A stretch of 64,000 nucleotides of DNA from NCBI RefSeq assembly GCF_037975245.1, contig NC_092579.1:21768666-21832665 (forward strand). The letters are read 5' to 3'. A program made the translations under genes and the position numbers. Under the pieces are notes generated by a model. It searched no databases. It saw nothing but the letters and a program-made list of their open reading frames with translations, and was not told where the DNA came from. Every line of letters starts with the position of its first letter. The first letter of the stretch is position 1. Source of the DNA: Apostichopus japonicus. Its lineage: Eukaryota > Echinodermata > Holothuroidea > Aspidochirotida > Stichopodidae. Positions 1-12,435 of this stretch are shown here, one piece after another.

Positions 1-19
1 TAGCCTATGTACATATCAC

Positions 20-225
20 AAATACATTTAAAGATATCTTTAAATCATTTCTTGATATCACTAATTCATTTAATGATATCATTAAATGAATTATTGATAT
101 CAAGAAATGAACTGAATTAATGATATCATTAATTGATTTAATGACATCAACAATTCGAATTCTTGATATCAACAATTGATTTAATGATATCATCAAATAA
201 TTAAAGATATCATTAAATATTGAAT
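20..225. repeat. GATATC-rich degenerate short repeat
   Basis: About eight GATATC palindromes recur every 20-47 bp, several inside the larger palindrome TTTAATGATATCATTAAA. The array is AT-rich and degenerate. The minus-strand ORF across it simply translates the repeat. Confidence 0.7.
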
Positions 226-239
226 AAAAAGTAAAACGG

Positions 240-1740
240 CTTGCCATACGTTCGTTCGTTTCGCGTGAATGTTCGTTTTGATTCCATGCGAATGTTGTTT
301 TGCTTACAAACCATCTTATTCGTTTTTATCGTGGTCATTGATATTTTTGTTCGGACAAGTGGATCAATTTTGTCTTCACGGTGCTCCTTGTTTATCCTTC
401 GGTCACATGTGTTTCAGTGTTTGATGTGTTTCGCTACATGATTGTCTGTTAATTTTTCTTTTTTTTCACAATTTTTACATTGGTATTGCATATGATTGTT
501 TCATTTTGCATATTTTTTTTTTTTTCATTTTTCTTTCTTGTTCAATTGTTTCATCGTTGTATTATTTTCCCAAATGGCCGCCCATACATGGTCGGCTGTC
601 GGCCGTTGGAATGTTTTTCCTATCGAACACATTGGTCAAGTTGCAGTCAAGGCCAACCGCGCAGGGAAAAAAAACGTTGCTGGAGTGTGGATTGTGGATG
701 GAGAGAGAAGGGGTGGGGGGGGGGAGTTCCTTACGAACGGCAAATTATTGCTTTATATAGGGAGTACGTCCCTTCCCAGATGTTGCCCAGTAACTATTTC
801 ATTAACTCAAATTAATAATCATAATAATAACAATAACAATTATTATATATTGATATTCTCATTCCTGTTTTTAATTACCATATATTCTTAATATATTCTT
901 AACCTTGAAATAAAGGAAATATAACCGTTGATGACTTAGGTAAACGTTACACCCGTGGTTGCATTCATGGTTGCACCCTGGTTGTAATAAGGAATCATAA
1001 CCGCCAGCAACATCGATCATCGATCATGGGGAAACTAAAGTGTTGGGAAATCTTGAATATAATTTGCTTTTAAAAAAAAGACCGAACTTAAAAATATCCA
1101 CACATATATATTGGACACATAATGATTGGACATACCGGTACATCAAATGTAATAACATATCTATGCCTTTATAACAGTTTCTCTGTTCTTAAACTGACAG
1201 TTTACAAACCAGTGTAACATAACACACACAAAAATTCGTTTTTTTCCCACAAAGTTATGATAACGGCATGGGTCTTTATTGGGTTATTCAAATGTAACCC
1301 TTTGATGTACATTTCCGTCATTATTTCTGATTGGGCGATTTTAAAGGACTTCCTTCATCAGATTATATACAAGTATATTAATAATGGAAAACTGATATGG
1401 GAAATTATAATTAAAAAAATAGAAAAATTATAATTAAACACACTTAGAAAAAGAATAGACAAGTTTGGGCTAGAGTTAAAGTGATTCGAGCCATTGATAC
1501 ATTAATGTTACAACAATGCGGGGCTTTCAACCATACCTCGATTTAGAAACATAAAATTATATTACAATATACTTACATCAACGTTGTTTTAAGGCACCTC
1601 ATGTTTAACGTAAAATCACGTTCGGTATCAACTACGAATTCAGTAGACTGTGTCAGTGGCAGGTATTAAAAGTTACAGAATTGTAGGGAACGCCCTCTAT
1701 TCTTATTCAGAGGAAACATTATGGCTGCCTACGTATAGCT
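240..1740. other. Intergenic, no gene recognised
   Basis: T-rich sequence with a short G-run near 714-725. The stretch at 540-590 resembles, in inverted orientation, sequence at 9440-9490 (shared CCAAATGGCCGCCCATA core), so it is probably a fragment of a dispersed repeat. Overlapping short ORFs at 480-891 in three frames show no protein-like character. Confidence 0.4.
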
Positions 1741-1784
1741 GCTTATGATTAATAATTGACACAATATACTGAAATATCAGGGAA

Positions 1785-3485
1785 ACGTTTTTTTATATTC
1801 AAATTTCGACCTTTCTGACTTCGACCGTTTTCTCGAAATTTCGTCAATTTAGTAGGAACAATTTGGAATTTGTGACAGTTTTGTCTAAAAATGAATTTTC
1901 CACTACATATAAGTGCACAACTACGACATATATCTTGTTCTGTCCAATGGGAGGGGAAGGGGATAAACATTTGACAACCGTATGGCCGTTCCTCTAGAAG
2001 TTGGTGTAAGTCATTTTAAAGTATCCCTCCCCCCACCCCACTAGTGAATTATTATATATTTTGGGGGGGGGGAAGGGCCCTGCGATAATTCATGAATCAC
2101 GTTAGGTTTAGGCAACACACGTACAATGCTTTATGTTCGCTAACGTGTACTCAAACGTAGATGTACCGGGAATCAAAATGACTCCTATTAGCCTAACGAA
2201 AAAGTCATCTAAGCAACACGTTCCACCAGTTCCACAAGGTCCTGCGCAATCTCCCACAGAAGGCGTGTCGACCTACATGAAAACAAATTAGAAACATGTC
2301 AAAATAAACTCCTCAATGCAACCATGACATGATGATACTTAGCAAACTGGCGACAAAAAGCAACGGAGCAGACTACAGAATTCAAATCGCATTTGAACAG
2401 AAAACTATGTAGAAACCCAGATAGGGGTCTTCTGCGGATTTTAGTGCATTTTAATCCAGAAAACAATCACCAATTACATTTAAAGGTAATATTATGTATG
2501 ATACAACATATGTTTTACTGCAGACCTTTACTAAACCGATTCTTTCAACGGAAATTAAAATTAAGGATGTATTGTTTACATTTAGTCTTTTCGCTCTACA
2601 ATAATTGAGTTAAATAATTACTAGGCTCCTTTTTATCTTCAAATTTTTTTTTATATTCAAATTTCGACCTTTCTGACTTCGACCGTTTTCTCGAAATTTC
2701 GTCAATTTAGTAGGAACAATTTGGAATTTGTGACAGTTTTGTCTAAAAATGAATTTTCCACTACATATAAGTGCACAACTACGACATATATCTTGTTCTG
2801 TCCAATGGGAGGGGAAGGGGATAAACATTTGACAACCGTATGGCCGTTCCTCTAGAAGTTGGTGTAAGTCATTTTAAAGTATCCCTCCCCCCACCCCACT
2901 AGTGAATTATTATATATTTTGGGGGGGGGGGGGAAGGGCCCTGCGATAATTCATGAATCACGTTAGGTTTAGGCAACACACGTACAATGCTTTATGTTCG
3001 CTAACGTGTACTCAAACGTAGATGTACCGGGAATCAAAATGACTCCTATTAGCCTAACGAAAAAGTCATCTAAGCAACACGTTCCACCAGTTCCACAAGG
3101 TCCTGCGCAATCTCCCACAGAAGGCGTGTCGACCTACATGAAAACAAATTAGAAACATGTCAAAATAAACTCCTCAATGCAACCATGACATGATGATACT
3201 TAGCAAACTGGCGACAAAAAGCAACGGAGCAGACTACAGAATTCAAATCGCATTTGAACAGAAAACTATGTAGAAACCCAGATAGGGGTCTTCTGCGGAT
3301 TTTAGTACATTTTAATCCAGAAATCTATTACATTTAAAGGTAATATTATGTATGATACAATATATGTTTTACTGCAGACCTTTACTAAACCGATTCGTTC
3401 AACAGAAAATAAAACTAAGGATGTATTGTTTACATTTAGTCTTTTCGCGCTACAATAATTGAGTTAAATAATTACTAGCTCCTTT
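1785..3485. repeat. 860-bp tandem duplication with terminal exon of gene A
   Basis: Two nearly identical units lie head to tail, about 1785-2640 and 2645-3485. They differ mainly in G-run length and one small indel (around 2465 versus 3322). Each contains a full copy of the terminal coding exon of cystine-knot gene A. A single homologous unit lies at about 9720-10385 beside gene B, so the doubling is specific to copy A and recent. Confidence 0.9.
2108..2272 (-). CDS. Duplicate terminal exon of cystine-knot gene A (distal copy)
   Basis: Acceptor CATGTAG precedes GTCGACACG, and a 54-codon frame ends in TAA. The protein is identical to that of the proximal copy at 2969-3133, with CAGPC, CC and CTC cysteine motifs. 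It may serve as an alternative last exon or be an unused duplicate; the sequence cannot say which. Confidence 0.6.
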   Translation of the reverse strand, partial: VDTPSVGDCAGPCGTGGTCCLDDFFVRLIGVILIPGTSTFEYTLANIKHCTCVA

Positions 3486-4044
3486 TTATCTCGATTTTTT
3501 TCTCGATTGTTATACATACATCCCCACAAAGTAACTGATGTACTGTCTGTACTGCTGTTGTTGGTTTGTATAGGTTTATCAATACGGAAAGCCATCTTTT
3601 TAGTTATTTGTTTATCATGAATATGATGCAACAATGGTAAATACTGAATCTGCAACAGATCGTTAACATACCACAACCATAACTGGATCGCCATCAGCGT
3701 TTAGGACGTAATCCACCGAACCAACGACCCCGGGACACGCCAGATTCACATTTGTACCAGGAGGGTTTCTCTTCTTACGTGTACTTTGAGTTGACCCATA
3801 GCTTGTAGACCTCGGGCTGTAAATTGAAACATAACAATGATGATTGTATACAAAAATTTACTAGCAATGATAAACATTGTGTCTCGGAATGATGTGTTGT
3901 TCGTGTGGATTCTTTCTCAATTTCTAGAGAAATAGAAAGAAGAAGTTCACAAATTATTTATATTCGACGGGAATAATAATTATGATAATAATAGTGGTGA
4001 TAATAAAAGTGGTGATAATAATAGTGGTGATAATAATAGTGGTG

Positions 4045-4075
<31 letters not shown>

Positions 4076-4728
4076 AACATATACTCAACCAAACACTTCT
4101 CTTAAATTCATATCAAAAACAGAGCGTCTTTGGAATACTTCCAGCACTCATTTGTCCTTGATAGATTTATAACACATTATAAACATGTCATTAGAGACCA
4201 TAAAATTAATGTTCCCCATTTAGTTTTGTCTTGTATATGTGGAACTGATCTATAAGGGTCTATGTATTAGACTAGATAGTCCATTGATTTCAATTGATGA
4301 AACCGACTTGTTTAAAGAGTCGTAGCTCACAAGTTCAGTGTTATATAGAGCTACAACTTGGACTGAAAGGGGTAATGGTGTTTCAATAGTCTAAAATATA
4401 TCAAATTAATTTTTAATGTGTATGAAATGAAAAGGGATATGGAAAAAATATATATAAAAAATTACCTGTAACATAGATCAAGGATAGCACGTTGAGCCGG
4501 TGTTAGCGTGAAAATAGGTTCGAAGTTAGAGTTATCTTGAAAAATCAGGCCGTCGCCTTGGTTTAACTCATTCATTATGCTTGTCACAGTGCCATCACGT
4601 AAAGCAATATCGAGTGCCCTCATTTGTAGTGTGGTTAACCGAGGTAGCAAATTGCCACCGTAAACGAAGCTTACGCTTATGATAGACAGGATACTAACCC
4701 ATGTTGAAAGCACAGCAACAAAATACAT
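2969..4728 (-). CDS. Secreted mini cystine-knot growth-factor-like precursor, gene A
   Basis: Coding exons 4466-4728, 3672-3816 and 2969-3133 join in frame through GT-AG introns to give about 190 aa. Seen: ATG followed by a hydrophobic signal peptide (residues 1-24), a hydrophilic pro-region, a furin-type RKKR at 101-104, and a predicted 86-residue mature chain with Cys at 115, 145, 149, 155, 156, 186 and 188. The pattern C-x29-CxGxC-x5-CC-x29-CxC is the seven-cysteine order of TGF-beta-type cystine knots. Known families have a much longer CxGxC-to-CC segment, so assignment to TGF-beta or another knot family is open. The ATG is chosen because an acceptor (CATACAG) lies 4 bases upstream in A and is conserved in paralogue B. 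The last exon exists in two copies. Inferred role: an extracellular signal or defence peptide. No closer family is recognised. Confidence 0.72.
3672..3816 (-). CDS. Gene A, second coding exon
   Basis: Acceptor ATTTACAG, donor GTATGT, entered in phase 2. It encodes the RKKR cleavage site and the first knot cysteine (LACPG). The joined codon AG|C gives Ser. 145 bp, the same length as in gene B. Confidence 0.75.
3960..4075. repeat. GTGATAATAATA/ATA microsatellite
   Basis: Imperfect repeats of GTGATAATAATA grade into (AAT)n. They lie in intron sequence of gene A. Confidence 0.9.
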
Positions 4729-4732
4729 TGTT
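4466..4732 (-). CDS. Gene A, first coding exon (signal peptide and pro-region)
   Basis: Acceptor CATACAG, four untranslated bases, then the ATG at 4728-4726. Donor GTAATT follows TGTTACAG. It encodes the signal peptide MYFVAVLSTWVS... and the pro-region ending in DLCY. 88% or more of its residues match gene B by eye. Confidence 0.75.
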
Positions 4733-6339
4733 CTGTATGATGATAAAAACAAAATAATTAAAACAGGCAATTTTATCTGATAGAAAACGTTCTTTTTTTT
4801 ATCATTTACAATGCTGTTTAATATTGTTTACTTTATTCAAATTATGTTCACTTGATTTTGATGAGTGCATTGAACGATACTTTGTGACGTTAATTTTTCC
4901 TGAATTGATATACTTTATATAGCGTTAAAAATGAATACAGTCAACTGTGCTAAAAAAAAAAGGACGTTACGGTAATTTATTTTGATACGGTATAACTAAG
5001 GAAGTCATTAATCAGAAACAGTGCATAAAGTTTCAGTGAACGTGTGATCGGTATATAACCGTATTTCGAGATGGAAGTTATAGATCGTGTAATTTAAGTA
5101 AACAAATGCCAGATATGAACTCACTTACATTTGATATATAAAACTTCGTTAACCATTTCAAAATGAAATTACCTCAACTTATGCTGAAACGCTTCTAAAA
5201 AGTAATACCCTTTTTGGAAATCTCTGAATATTTACTCGACAGAAGCGTTCAGTTAGACAACACAAATTCTCCGACATACAAGAAAGGCTTTTAAGAGTAA
5301 CGGTCCAATGCTTGTTGAAACAGAGAGACCATTAAACTTGCGTTTCTAGCATATTGTTGGGGGGGGGGGGGTGGCGGGTTGGCTGGGCGGAGGGGCATAA
5401 TTTTTTACTGTATGTATTTAAAATGACATATGTCGCTGCACGGTTTTTTCTTTGCATATAACCTTTGACCTTTTATTTATTTTCTTCTACAGTGGCAAGT
5501 GCCATCAGGTAACTTTAATCACATTGGTCTTCTATATTCGTTGCCACTCAGTGGCAAGAAAGAAGTTCTTATGCTATACGTGGTGAAGTATGAGAACTTT
5601 TTTTGAGATAATTCTCTGTGCAATAATATCAAGGTTGCCGGTTTGGCGTTGTAACGCGAACATTGATTACCTTGGAGTTTGCTGAATTTCATTGATCAGA
5701 GAAAAATAAAAGCTCTCAAAACAAAACAAACAAAAAAACATTTTGGCATTAGTTTGTTGGCGTTTTCTTTAATGGTCTACTGATTGAAGAGAAATTCGTA
5801 TTTGGTGTTTGTATGTTTCTTTCTTTCTTTCCACCCGATTTGGCAGACAATCTTAATCAGCCGTTTGCGGTACATGAAAACCGGCAACCCTGATTTGAGT
5901 AACGTTTTGTTTTATCACCGCAGAGTAATAGTCTTACCCAGTTTTAGGCAACGTTGACCAAGAACAACGAAGGAGGGTGCGAGGGTCTCTATACACAGGT
6001 AGCTTACCCTATTCAGACAGTCTATAGCATTTTAAAGGCTATTCACTTGTCACTGTATATATGTACACGCCATTGTCATAACAATATGTAAAAGAGAAGC
6101 TTTAGATGTGTACGTATTGAGTTGTTCTCGCTTGTGATTTGTTGTATTTTCAGTGGTATTAATATAGTGTATACGTCATAGAACTATTATCAAGTATATT
6201 ATGCAGTAAATTTGTGGGTTGTGTGTCGTTTACGTGTAATGGCAAGGTAGGACAAGAGGTAAATACATCTTATATGAATTTAAAATAAAATACACCAGAC
6301 GAAAAAGGACTAGTAGAATCGTTGAATGTCACTGACCCT

Positions 6340-6890
6340 GATACCCTTTTAGGTTGAGAAGAAGCACCGACTAAATGCAGTTACCCATCCTATTTTGCCG
6401 ACAACAGTTATGCTGTGAGGTCGGCTTCGTTGGTGCAAAATCATGTAATTTTCTATTAACAGAAGACCATTTAAGACAGAACCCGTGATGAAAGGATCAG
6501 GACTGAGATATTTTCATACGATGCCGTGGTACTTCTTTTTTCTTGTTACTCAAAATGTTGAAAGTTAATTAACATATATTAACATAATGATAACAATGTC
6601 ATATATTAATGAGATAATTACCCTTTTAGGTTGAGAAGAAGCACCGACTAAATGCAGTTACCCCATCCTATTTTGCCGACAACAGTTATGCTGTGAGGTC
6701 GGCTTCGTTGGTGCAAAATCATGTAATTTTCTATTAACAGAAGACCATTTAAGACAGAACCCGTGATAAAAGGATCAGGATGATATCATAAGATGTCGTG
6801 GTACTTCTTTGTTTCTTTTTACTCAAAATGTTGAAAGCTAATTAACATATATTAACATAATGATAACAATGCCATTTGTTAATGAGATAA
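6340..6890. repeat. Tandem 277-bp duplication with conserved hairpin
   Basis: The block starting ACCCTTTTAGGTTGAG occurs at about 6345 and again at about 6622, and once at 13143 in copy B. Each copy has GCACCGAC about 50 bp before GTCGGCTTCG(T/C)(T/C)GGTGC, so an 8-bp stem can form, plus an inner ACAG/CTGT stem. It lies in the large intron between the putative 5' exon and the first coding exon of gene A. Function unknown. Confidence 0.7.
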
Positions 6891-7674
6891 TGAAGGTAAA
6901 TAAACTTATATACAGTTGTGTTCACAGTTTTCATATATATGGGCTTAATGCCCGTACTATATAGCAGTGAAAAGTATTGGTATAAAAACCCTTTAGGCTA
7001 TTAGTACTGATCGTATATTATCTTCATCCGGTCACATCAGTCCGTCTTTAAACTCTTGCAGGGCATCTCAGGTTAATGAGCCGCTTCAGTCATTTTGACT
7101 AGCCTCATTCTCTGTCCATTTGGTGTGTGCACATGATTCAACGGTAATGTTATCAAGTTAAAAAATCCCCTCCCGCCCCCCCCCCCCCCTCCCGCCCCCC
7201 TCGACTGATCTATGTAGGGCCAGATGAGCCTAGGGTTGGTTAAAATTTACAATCAAATGGTGCATTCTGGGGCATATATTGAAGGATTTAAGAGGTGGGG
7301 AAAAATCAAAAATCCCCCGAATGATTTAAGTAAGAGCTGAAGTATTTTGTGGTAAAAGGCTTGGGGCGGGGTATAGGCGGTGAGTGGGGTAGGGGCAGAG
7401 AAGATAAGATAAAACAAATTAGCCAAATTAATTGCATTTTGGGGCTTTTTAGACTATAAATTAGATCTATAATTAGCTCCAAACGAAATGTTGTGCTTAT
7501 AAATACTCTTGATTGTTTAATATGGAGCCAATGTGGAGGTCGCATAATTTTGTTGCAGGGTGAAAACGTCATATTTGTAAGTATGTCTCGATTTGACCTG
7601 ACTGGATAAAACTCAAAGCCATGTTAAAGATCTAAACTAACATTGCTTATAGTTAAAGTTGAAGTTGTACGTAC

Positions 7675-7790
7675 CCGAAGATGAAATCCGTAACCAATTA
7701 TTAAATGATTTATTCAGCTTCTACAGCGGTACCGCTAGTACACGCACACATCCATACACTATGACAACTACAAACACACTGGTTATAACT
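7675..7790 (-). other. Putative non-coding 5' exon of gene A
   Basis: On the minus strand the block ends CATCTTCGG followed by donor GTACGTAC, and the same block in copy B ends CCTTCAG with the same donor. A conserved acceptor sits just before the ATG exon in both genes, which requires an upstream exon. No in-frame start precedes the donor, so it would be 5' UTR. The transcription start is unresolved and the upper boundary is nominal. Confidence 0.4.
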
Positions 7791-8852
7791 CGTTTGTAGG
7801 CACAGGAAATAACAATTGAACCTGTATTGGATGCATGCACGATGTATTTGAGAAAACATTGTATTGTAATCGTAGAAATAAATGAATAAAGGAAAACAAT
7901 GGAAAAGAGAATAAATTTATGGCTATAGAACGGGGTTCGAATTCCATAAATATCTTTGCTCTTTGCCAAGATTGTAACCAGTTAGGTAACGTATCACCAC
8001 AATCACAATAATGTACTTCCGCTGTCGGAAAATTGTACCAATATAATAATGAACTAATGGAATGCCTGGATGTTGAAGAGAATGAAATCAACTATATAGG
8101 GTTCGTGTATTAGGTGGATTGAGGGAAATTGAGGTGTTTTCGGTATCCGTTGGTGCAATTGAAAGACTAACACAACGAGAGTTGACATAAGAGTCAGAAA
8201 GAACTATGCTGAACTATCCATGTCAGTCGAAAATTGTTACTCTAGCCACCTTGAAGTGACGAATGTAGTTAGTAAGGCAATAAAGGAGCAAATAATTTCA
8301 CTTTGAGTCAGCGTCATGGAAAGGGAAGACAAATTATTAGGCAGAGAATACTATATCAGTGGTCAAAATTCTAGTAACGTGCACAGGAAGGTGTGGGTGG
8401 TGAGGGGCCTCCTAACTTCGTGGCCCGGAGACAATAATACCATACATCGGTCCCCTTTTGAGCTCTTCATGCTTCCTTATGTAGATTACGTAAAGAAGAA
8501 AACCCTTTTTGCCAGTGCCATATTTTTGTCCCCCCCCCCCCCTCCTTACATCCACAAAAGCCGACGAAACAATTCTCTCGGGAACATTGTTAACCCGGAC
8601 TCCGAGGCAGAACCTCTCTGATCCAATCTTCCCAGGCCCGCTTGTACTATTTTCACAATGGATCATAAAACATGTCACAAACTGGATCATTTACGGTCCG
8701 AGAAGAAAGCAATTACCGCTCATGCTTTTCATGACACAGCTATTATTACACTGAAAATAGGGAGGATATATGGACACGCTCCGCCACCCAGGCTCCCCCG
8801 CCTACGCTTTATGAAAATCTCACATCTTTAACCAAGTTTGCCCGCCCAGGGT

Positions 8853-9426
8853 GTTTTAAAGGATTGGTTCAGGTGTCTGACATGTCTATCTTGTATGAAA
8901 GAGCTTAACAAGACAAACAGAACAGTGAAGAAACTACCATGATAGCATGCTCTGTTAAGATATCACACTTTGAAGATTTCACAATTTCTTTGCAAATGAC
9001 TGGTAAAGAAAGACTAACTGTGAGGGTGTGATGTCACATCCTCACTTCCTTAACATGTGTCAATATATTTCATTTAAAAATAATTACATTTTTTGTCACA
9101 AATCTAAAAAATCTAATCAAATATTCTTCAGTTGTTATATCTCAAATACTTCCCTTGACACATATGAGATCTCCTGACGTATCTTTTGGTTGTAAGTCAT
9201 GAAATTTTACAAAATATTTTAATAAAATAACAAAGACTTTTCAGGACTGTGAGGATATGACGTCACAGCTAGTCTGATTCCAGCAGTTTTCAGATAGATC
9301 TTAAAACTTGAATATCTCCTAAACGGAAAAAGATATTTGAATAATTTCTTCACTATTGGGTTTCTTTTATTGTCCTCTTTCATATAAGATAAACATTTGT
9401 GACACCTGAACTAGTCCTTTAAATAG
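8853..9426. mobile_element. Terminal-inverted-repeat element (MITE-like)
   Basis: Left end TTTTAAAGGATTGGTTCAGG at about 8853 is matched in inverted orientation by CCTGAACTAGTCCTTTAAA at about 9405-9424. The similarity extends about 45 bp inward (TCTTGTATGAAAGAG versus TCTTATATGAAAGAG). No long ORF. The interior has two short palindromic GTGATGTCAC/GACGTCAC motifs. Superfamily not assigned. Confidence 0.65.
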
Positions 9427-9854
9427 TATTCTCAACATCATGGTTATGGGCGGCCATTTGGGCAATATATAATACAACGATGAAACAAGAGACAAGAACA
9501 AAGGTGTAAAGGAACAATAGTAAGAATGTAGTGCATTACAGATAGACTGAAAGGATATAGAGATGAAACATTCTAAACAAGAAAAGATCAAATAAACAGA
9601 CCAAAATGAAGAAAATTAACAGCTAACAACAGCTAATAATGAGACAAAGATGCACCAAAACTGACTTAACAACCAAATTAAACTACATCAAGCCATCGAT
9701 AAACGACACGACTGACTGAATGAAATGTTCGTTCCTCTGGAAATGGTTGTAAGTCCATTTAAAGTATCCCCCAACCTCCCCGACCCCATGCACTAGTGAA
9801 TTATAATATATTTTTTTAGGAAAAAAATGGCCCTGCGACAAATCACGAATCACG

Positions 9855-10034
9855 TTATTTACCCAAAAAAGGGACACTAACACACGTACAATGTTGTAAG
9901 TTCGCTCTCGTTATTTCTATCTCACGTGTACCGTCAATCAAAATGACTCCTAATAGGTAAACGAAAAAGTCATCTAAGCAACACGTTCCACCTGCACAAG
10001 GTCCTACGCAAGATCCCACAGAAGGCGTGTCGAC
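9855..10034 (-). CDS. Gene B, terminal coding exon
   Basis: Acceptor TAATGTAG precedes GTCGACACG; 59 codons, then TAA. It encodes CVGPC, CC and CTC. It has one residue fewer between CVGPC and CC than gene A and a longer tail. Confidence 0.75.
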   Translation of the reverse strand, partial: VDTPSVGSCVGPCAGGTCCLDDFFVYLLGVILIDGTREIEITRANLQHCTCVSVPFLGK

Positions 10035-11244
10035 CTACATTAAAACAAATTAGAAATATGTGAAAATAAACTCCTCAATGCAACCATGACATGAGGATCT
10101 TTAGCAAACTGGCGCCAAGAAGCAACGGAACAGACTATACAGAATTCAAATCGAATTTGAACAGAAAACTATGTAGAAACTCGGATAGGGGTCTTTTGCG
10201 GATGCAGTCACTAATAACTTTTAAAGTAATATTATGTATGATACAATATATGTTTTACTGCAGACCTTTACTAAAACCGATTCTTTCAACGAAAAACAAA
10301 ATTAAGGATGTGTTGTTTACATTTAGTCTTTTCGCGCTACGATAATTGAGTTAAATAATTACTATGCTCCTTTTTATCTGTTTTATTTTTCTCGAACGTT
10401 AATACATACATCCCTACAAACTGGCGGTTCCGACATTTTTCTCAATTGTCATCTTTACTGCTGTTGTTTGGTTTGTATCGGTTTATCAATACGGAATGCC
10501 ATCTTTTATGTTATTTGTTTATCATGAATATGATGCAACAATGGTAAATACTGAATTTGCTATAGATCGTTAACATACCACAGTCATAACTGGGTCGCCA
10601 TCATCGTTTAGGACGTACCGCACCGAACCAACGACCCCGGGACACGCCAGATTCACATTTGTACCAGGAGGGTTTCTCTTCTTACGTGTACTTTGAGTTG
10701 ACCCACCGCTTGTAAACCTCGGGCTGTAAATGAAAACATATCAAAACATAACATAACATAATATAACTTTCTTTCTTTCTTTTTAGACTAGATAGTCCAG
10801 TCACTTCAATTGATGAAACTGACTTGTTTAAAGAGTCGTTCCTCACAAGTTCAGTGTTGTAGAATTACAACCTGAACTAATAGCGGTAATGGTGTTTCAA
10901 TAGTCTAAAATATGTCAACATTAATTTTTAATGTGTATGAATTGAATAGGGAAATGAACAATAGATGAAAGAAGATATTACCTGTAACATAGATCAAAGA
11001 TAGCACGTTGAGTCTCTGTTAGCGTGAAAATAGGTTCGAAGTTAGAGTTATCTTGGAAAATCAGGCCGTCGCCTTGGTTTAACTCATTTCTTATGTTTGC
11101 CACAGTGCCATCACTTAAGGCATTCTGGAGTGCAGTCATCTGTTGTTGGTTTAACCGAGGCAGCAAATTGCCACCGTAAACGAAGCTTACGCTTATGATA
11201 GACAGGATACTAACCCATGTTGAAAGCACAGCACCAAAATACAT
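9855..11244 (-). CDS. Secreted mini cystine-knot growth-factor-like precursor, gene B
   Basis: Paralogue of gene A about 7 kb away. Coding exons 10982-11244, 10579-10723 and 9855-10034 join in the same phases to give about 195 aa. Signal peptide, RKKR at 101-104 and all seven knot cysteines (115, 145, 149, 154, 155, 185, 187) are kept, with CVGPC for CAGPC. The CC-to-CxC spacing is again 29 residues. Differences concentrate in the finger between CC and CTC (for example DGTREIEIT replaces PGTSTFEYT) and in the C-terminus, which runs seven residues past the last Cys (VSVPFLGK). Retention of an intact frame, signal, cleavage site and cysteines while surface positions change suggests both copies are under selection. 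Family unknown beyond the cystine-knot fold, which is itself inferred from cysteine spacing. Confidence 0.72.
10579..10723 (-). CDS. Gene B, second coding exon
   Basis: 145 bp with acceptor TTTACAG and donor GTATGT, as in gene A. It encodes RKKR and LACPG. Confidence 0.75.
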
Positions 11245-11250
11245 TTTTTT
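10982..11250 (-). CDS. Gene B, first coding exon
   Basis: Acceptor ATCCTACAG, six A bases, then ATG at 11244-11242. Donor GTAATA follows TGTTACAG. Encodes the signal peptide and pro-region. Confidence 0.75.
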
Positions 11251-11400
11251 CTGTAGGATAATCAAGACAAAATGGTTAACCCGGCAATTTTATCTGATTG
11301 AAAACGTACTTCTTTCTCTCATTGGTTGTATTGTGAGGGAACAATACCTCTACCTCAGCAATACTATTACAAAATGTCATCCCAATGTCAGTGTCTGATT

Positions 11401-11634
<234 letters not shown>

Positions 11635-12435
11635 GGTAATTTAGTTTGATACGGTACAATCAAAGGAATTCATAATTCAGAAATAGTGCATGAAGTTTCA
11701 TTGAACACGTGATCGGTATATAACCGTATATCAATGTAATTTGAGTAAGCAAATCCCTGGTATGAACTAACTTAAGTTAGATATATTTAACTTCGTTAAC
11801 CCTATAAACATCAGATTACCTCAACTGATGCTGAAAAGCTTCTAAAATGATATACCTTTCTTGGGAATATCTGAATATTAAATCGACAGAAGCGTTAAGT
11901 TAGACAACACAAACTCTTCGACTGAGAATAAAGGCATTTAAGAGTAACGGTCCAATGCTTGTTGAAACAGAGAGACCATTATACTTGCGTTTCTAGCATA
12001 TTCTTTGGGGGGGGGGGGAGGCGGTGGGCATGGGTATAATTGTATAATGTTATTAAGTACTTCTGGTTTTCTTTGCATATAACCTTTTATTTATTTTCAT
12101 CTATACTGGTAAGTGGCAACATTTAACTTTAATCACCCATGTCTTCTATATTCATTGCCACATTCTTAGTAATGGCCTATACGTGTGGGTATGAGAAATT
12201 GGTTACCGCTTTGAGATAATTGTATATGCAATAATATCAAGGTTGCCAACATTGATTACTTTGGAGTAAGTTGTCAATTTTCATTGGTCAGAGGAAAAGA
12301 AAAACATATTCCGCCAAAATGTTTTTACTCGTTTTCTATAATGGCCTAACAATTTTAAGAGAACTTGTAGATGGGCATTGTTATAATTCCCCCAAAGAAA
12401 CAGTTTCAACCATTTCATGTTCTACAGTCCGTTCA

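Noticed and set aside
1749-2828. Two near-identical 72-73 aa minus ORFs starting MFIPFPSHW
   Set aside because: They lie downstream of the duplicated knot exon in the 860-bp repeat. The shared sequence is explained by the duplication, and copy B does not keep the frame.
4729-4770. Upstream extension of the gene A first exon (MPVLIILFLSSYRT)
   Set aside because: It begins at TTG, crosses the conserved CATACAG acceptor and is not shared with gene B; the ATG at 4728 is the better start.
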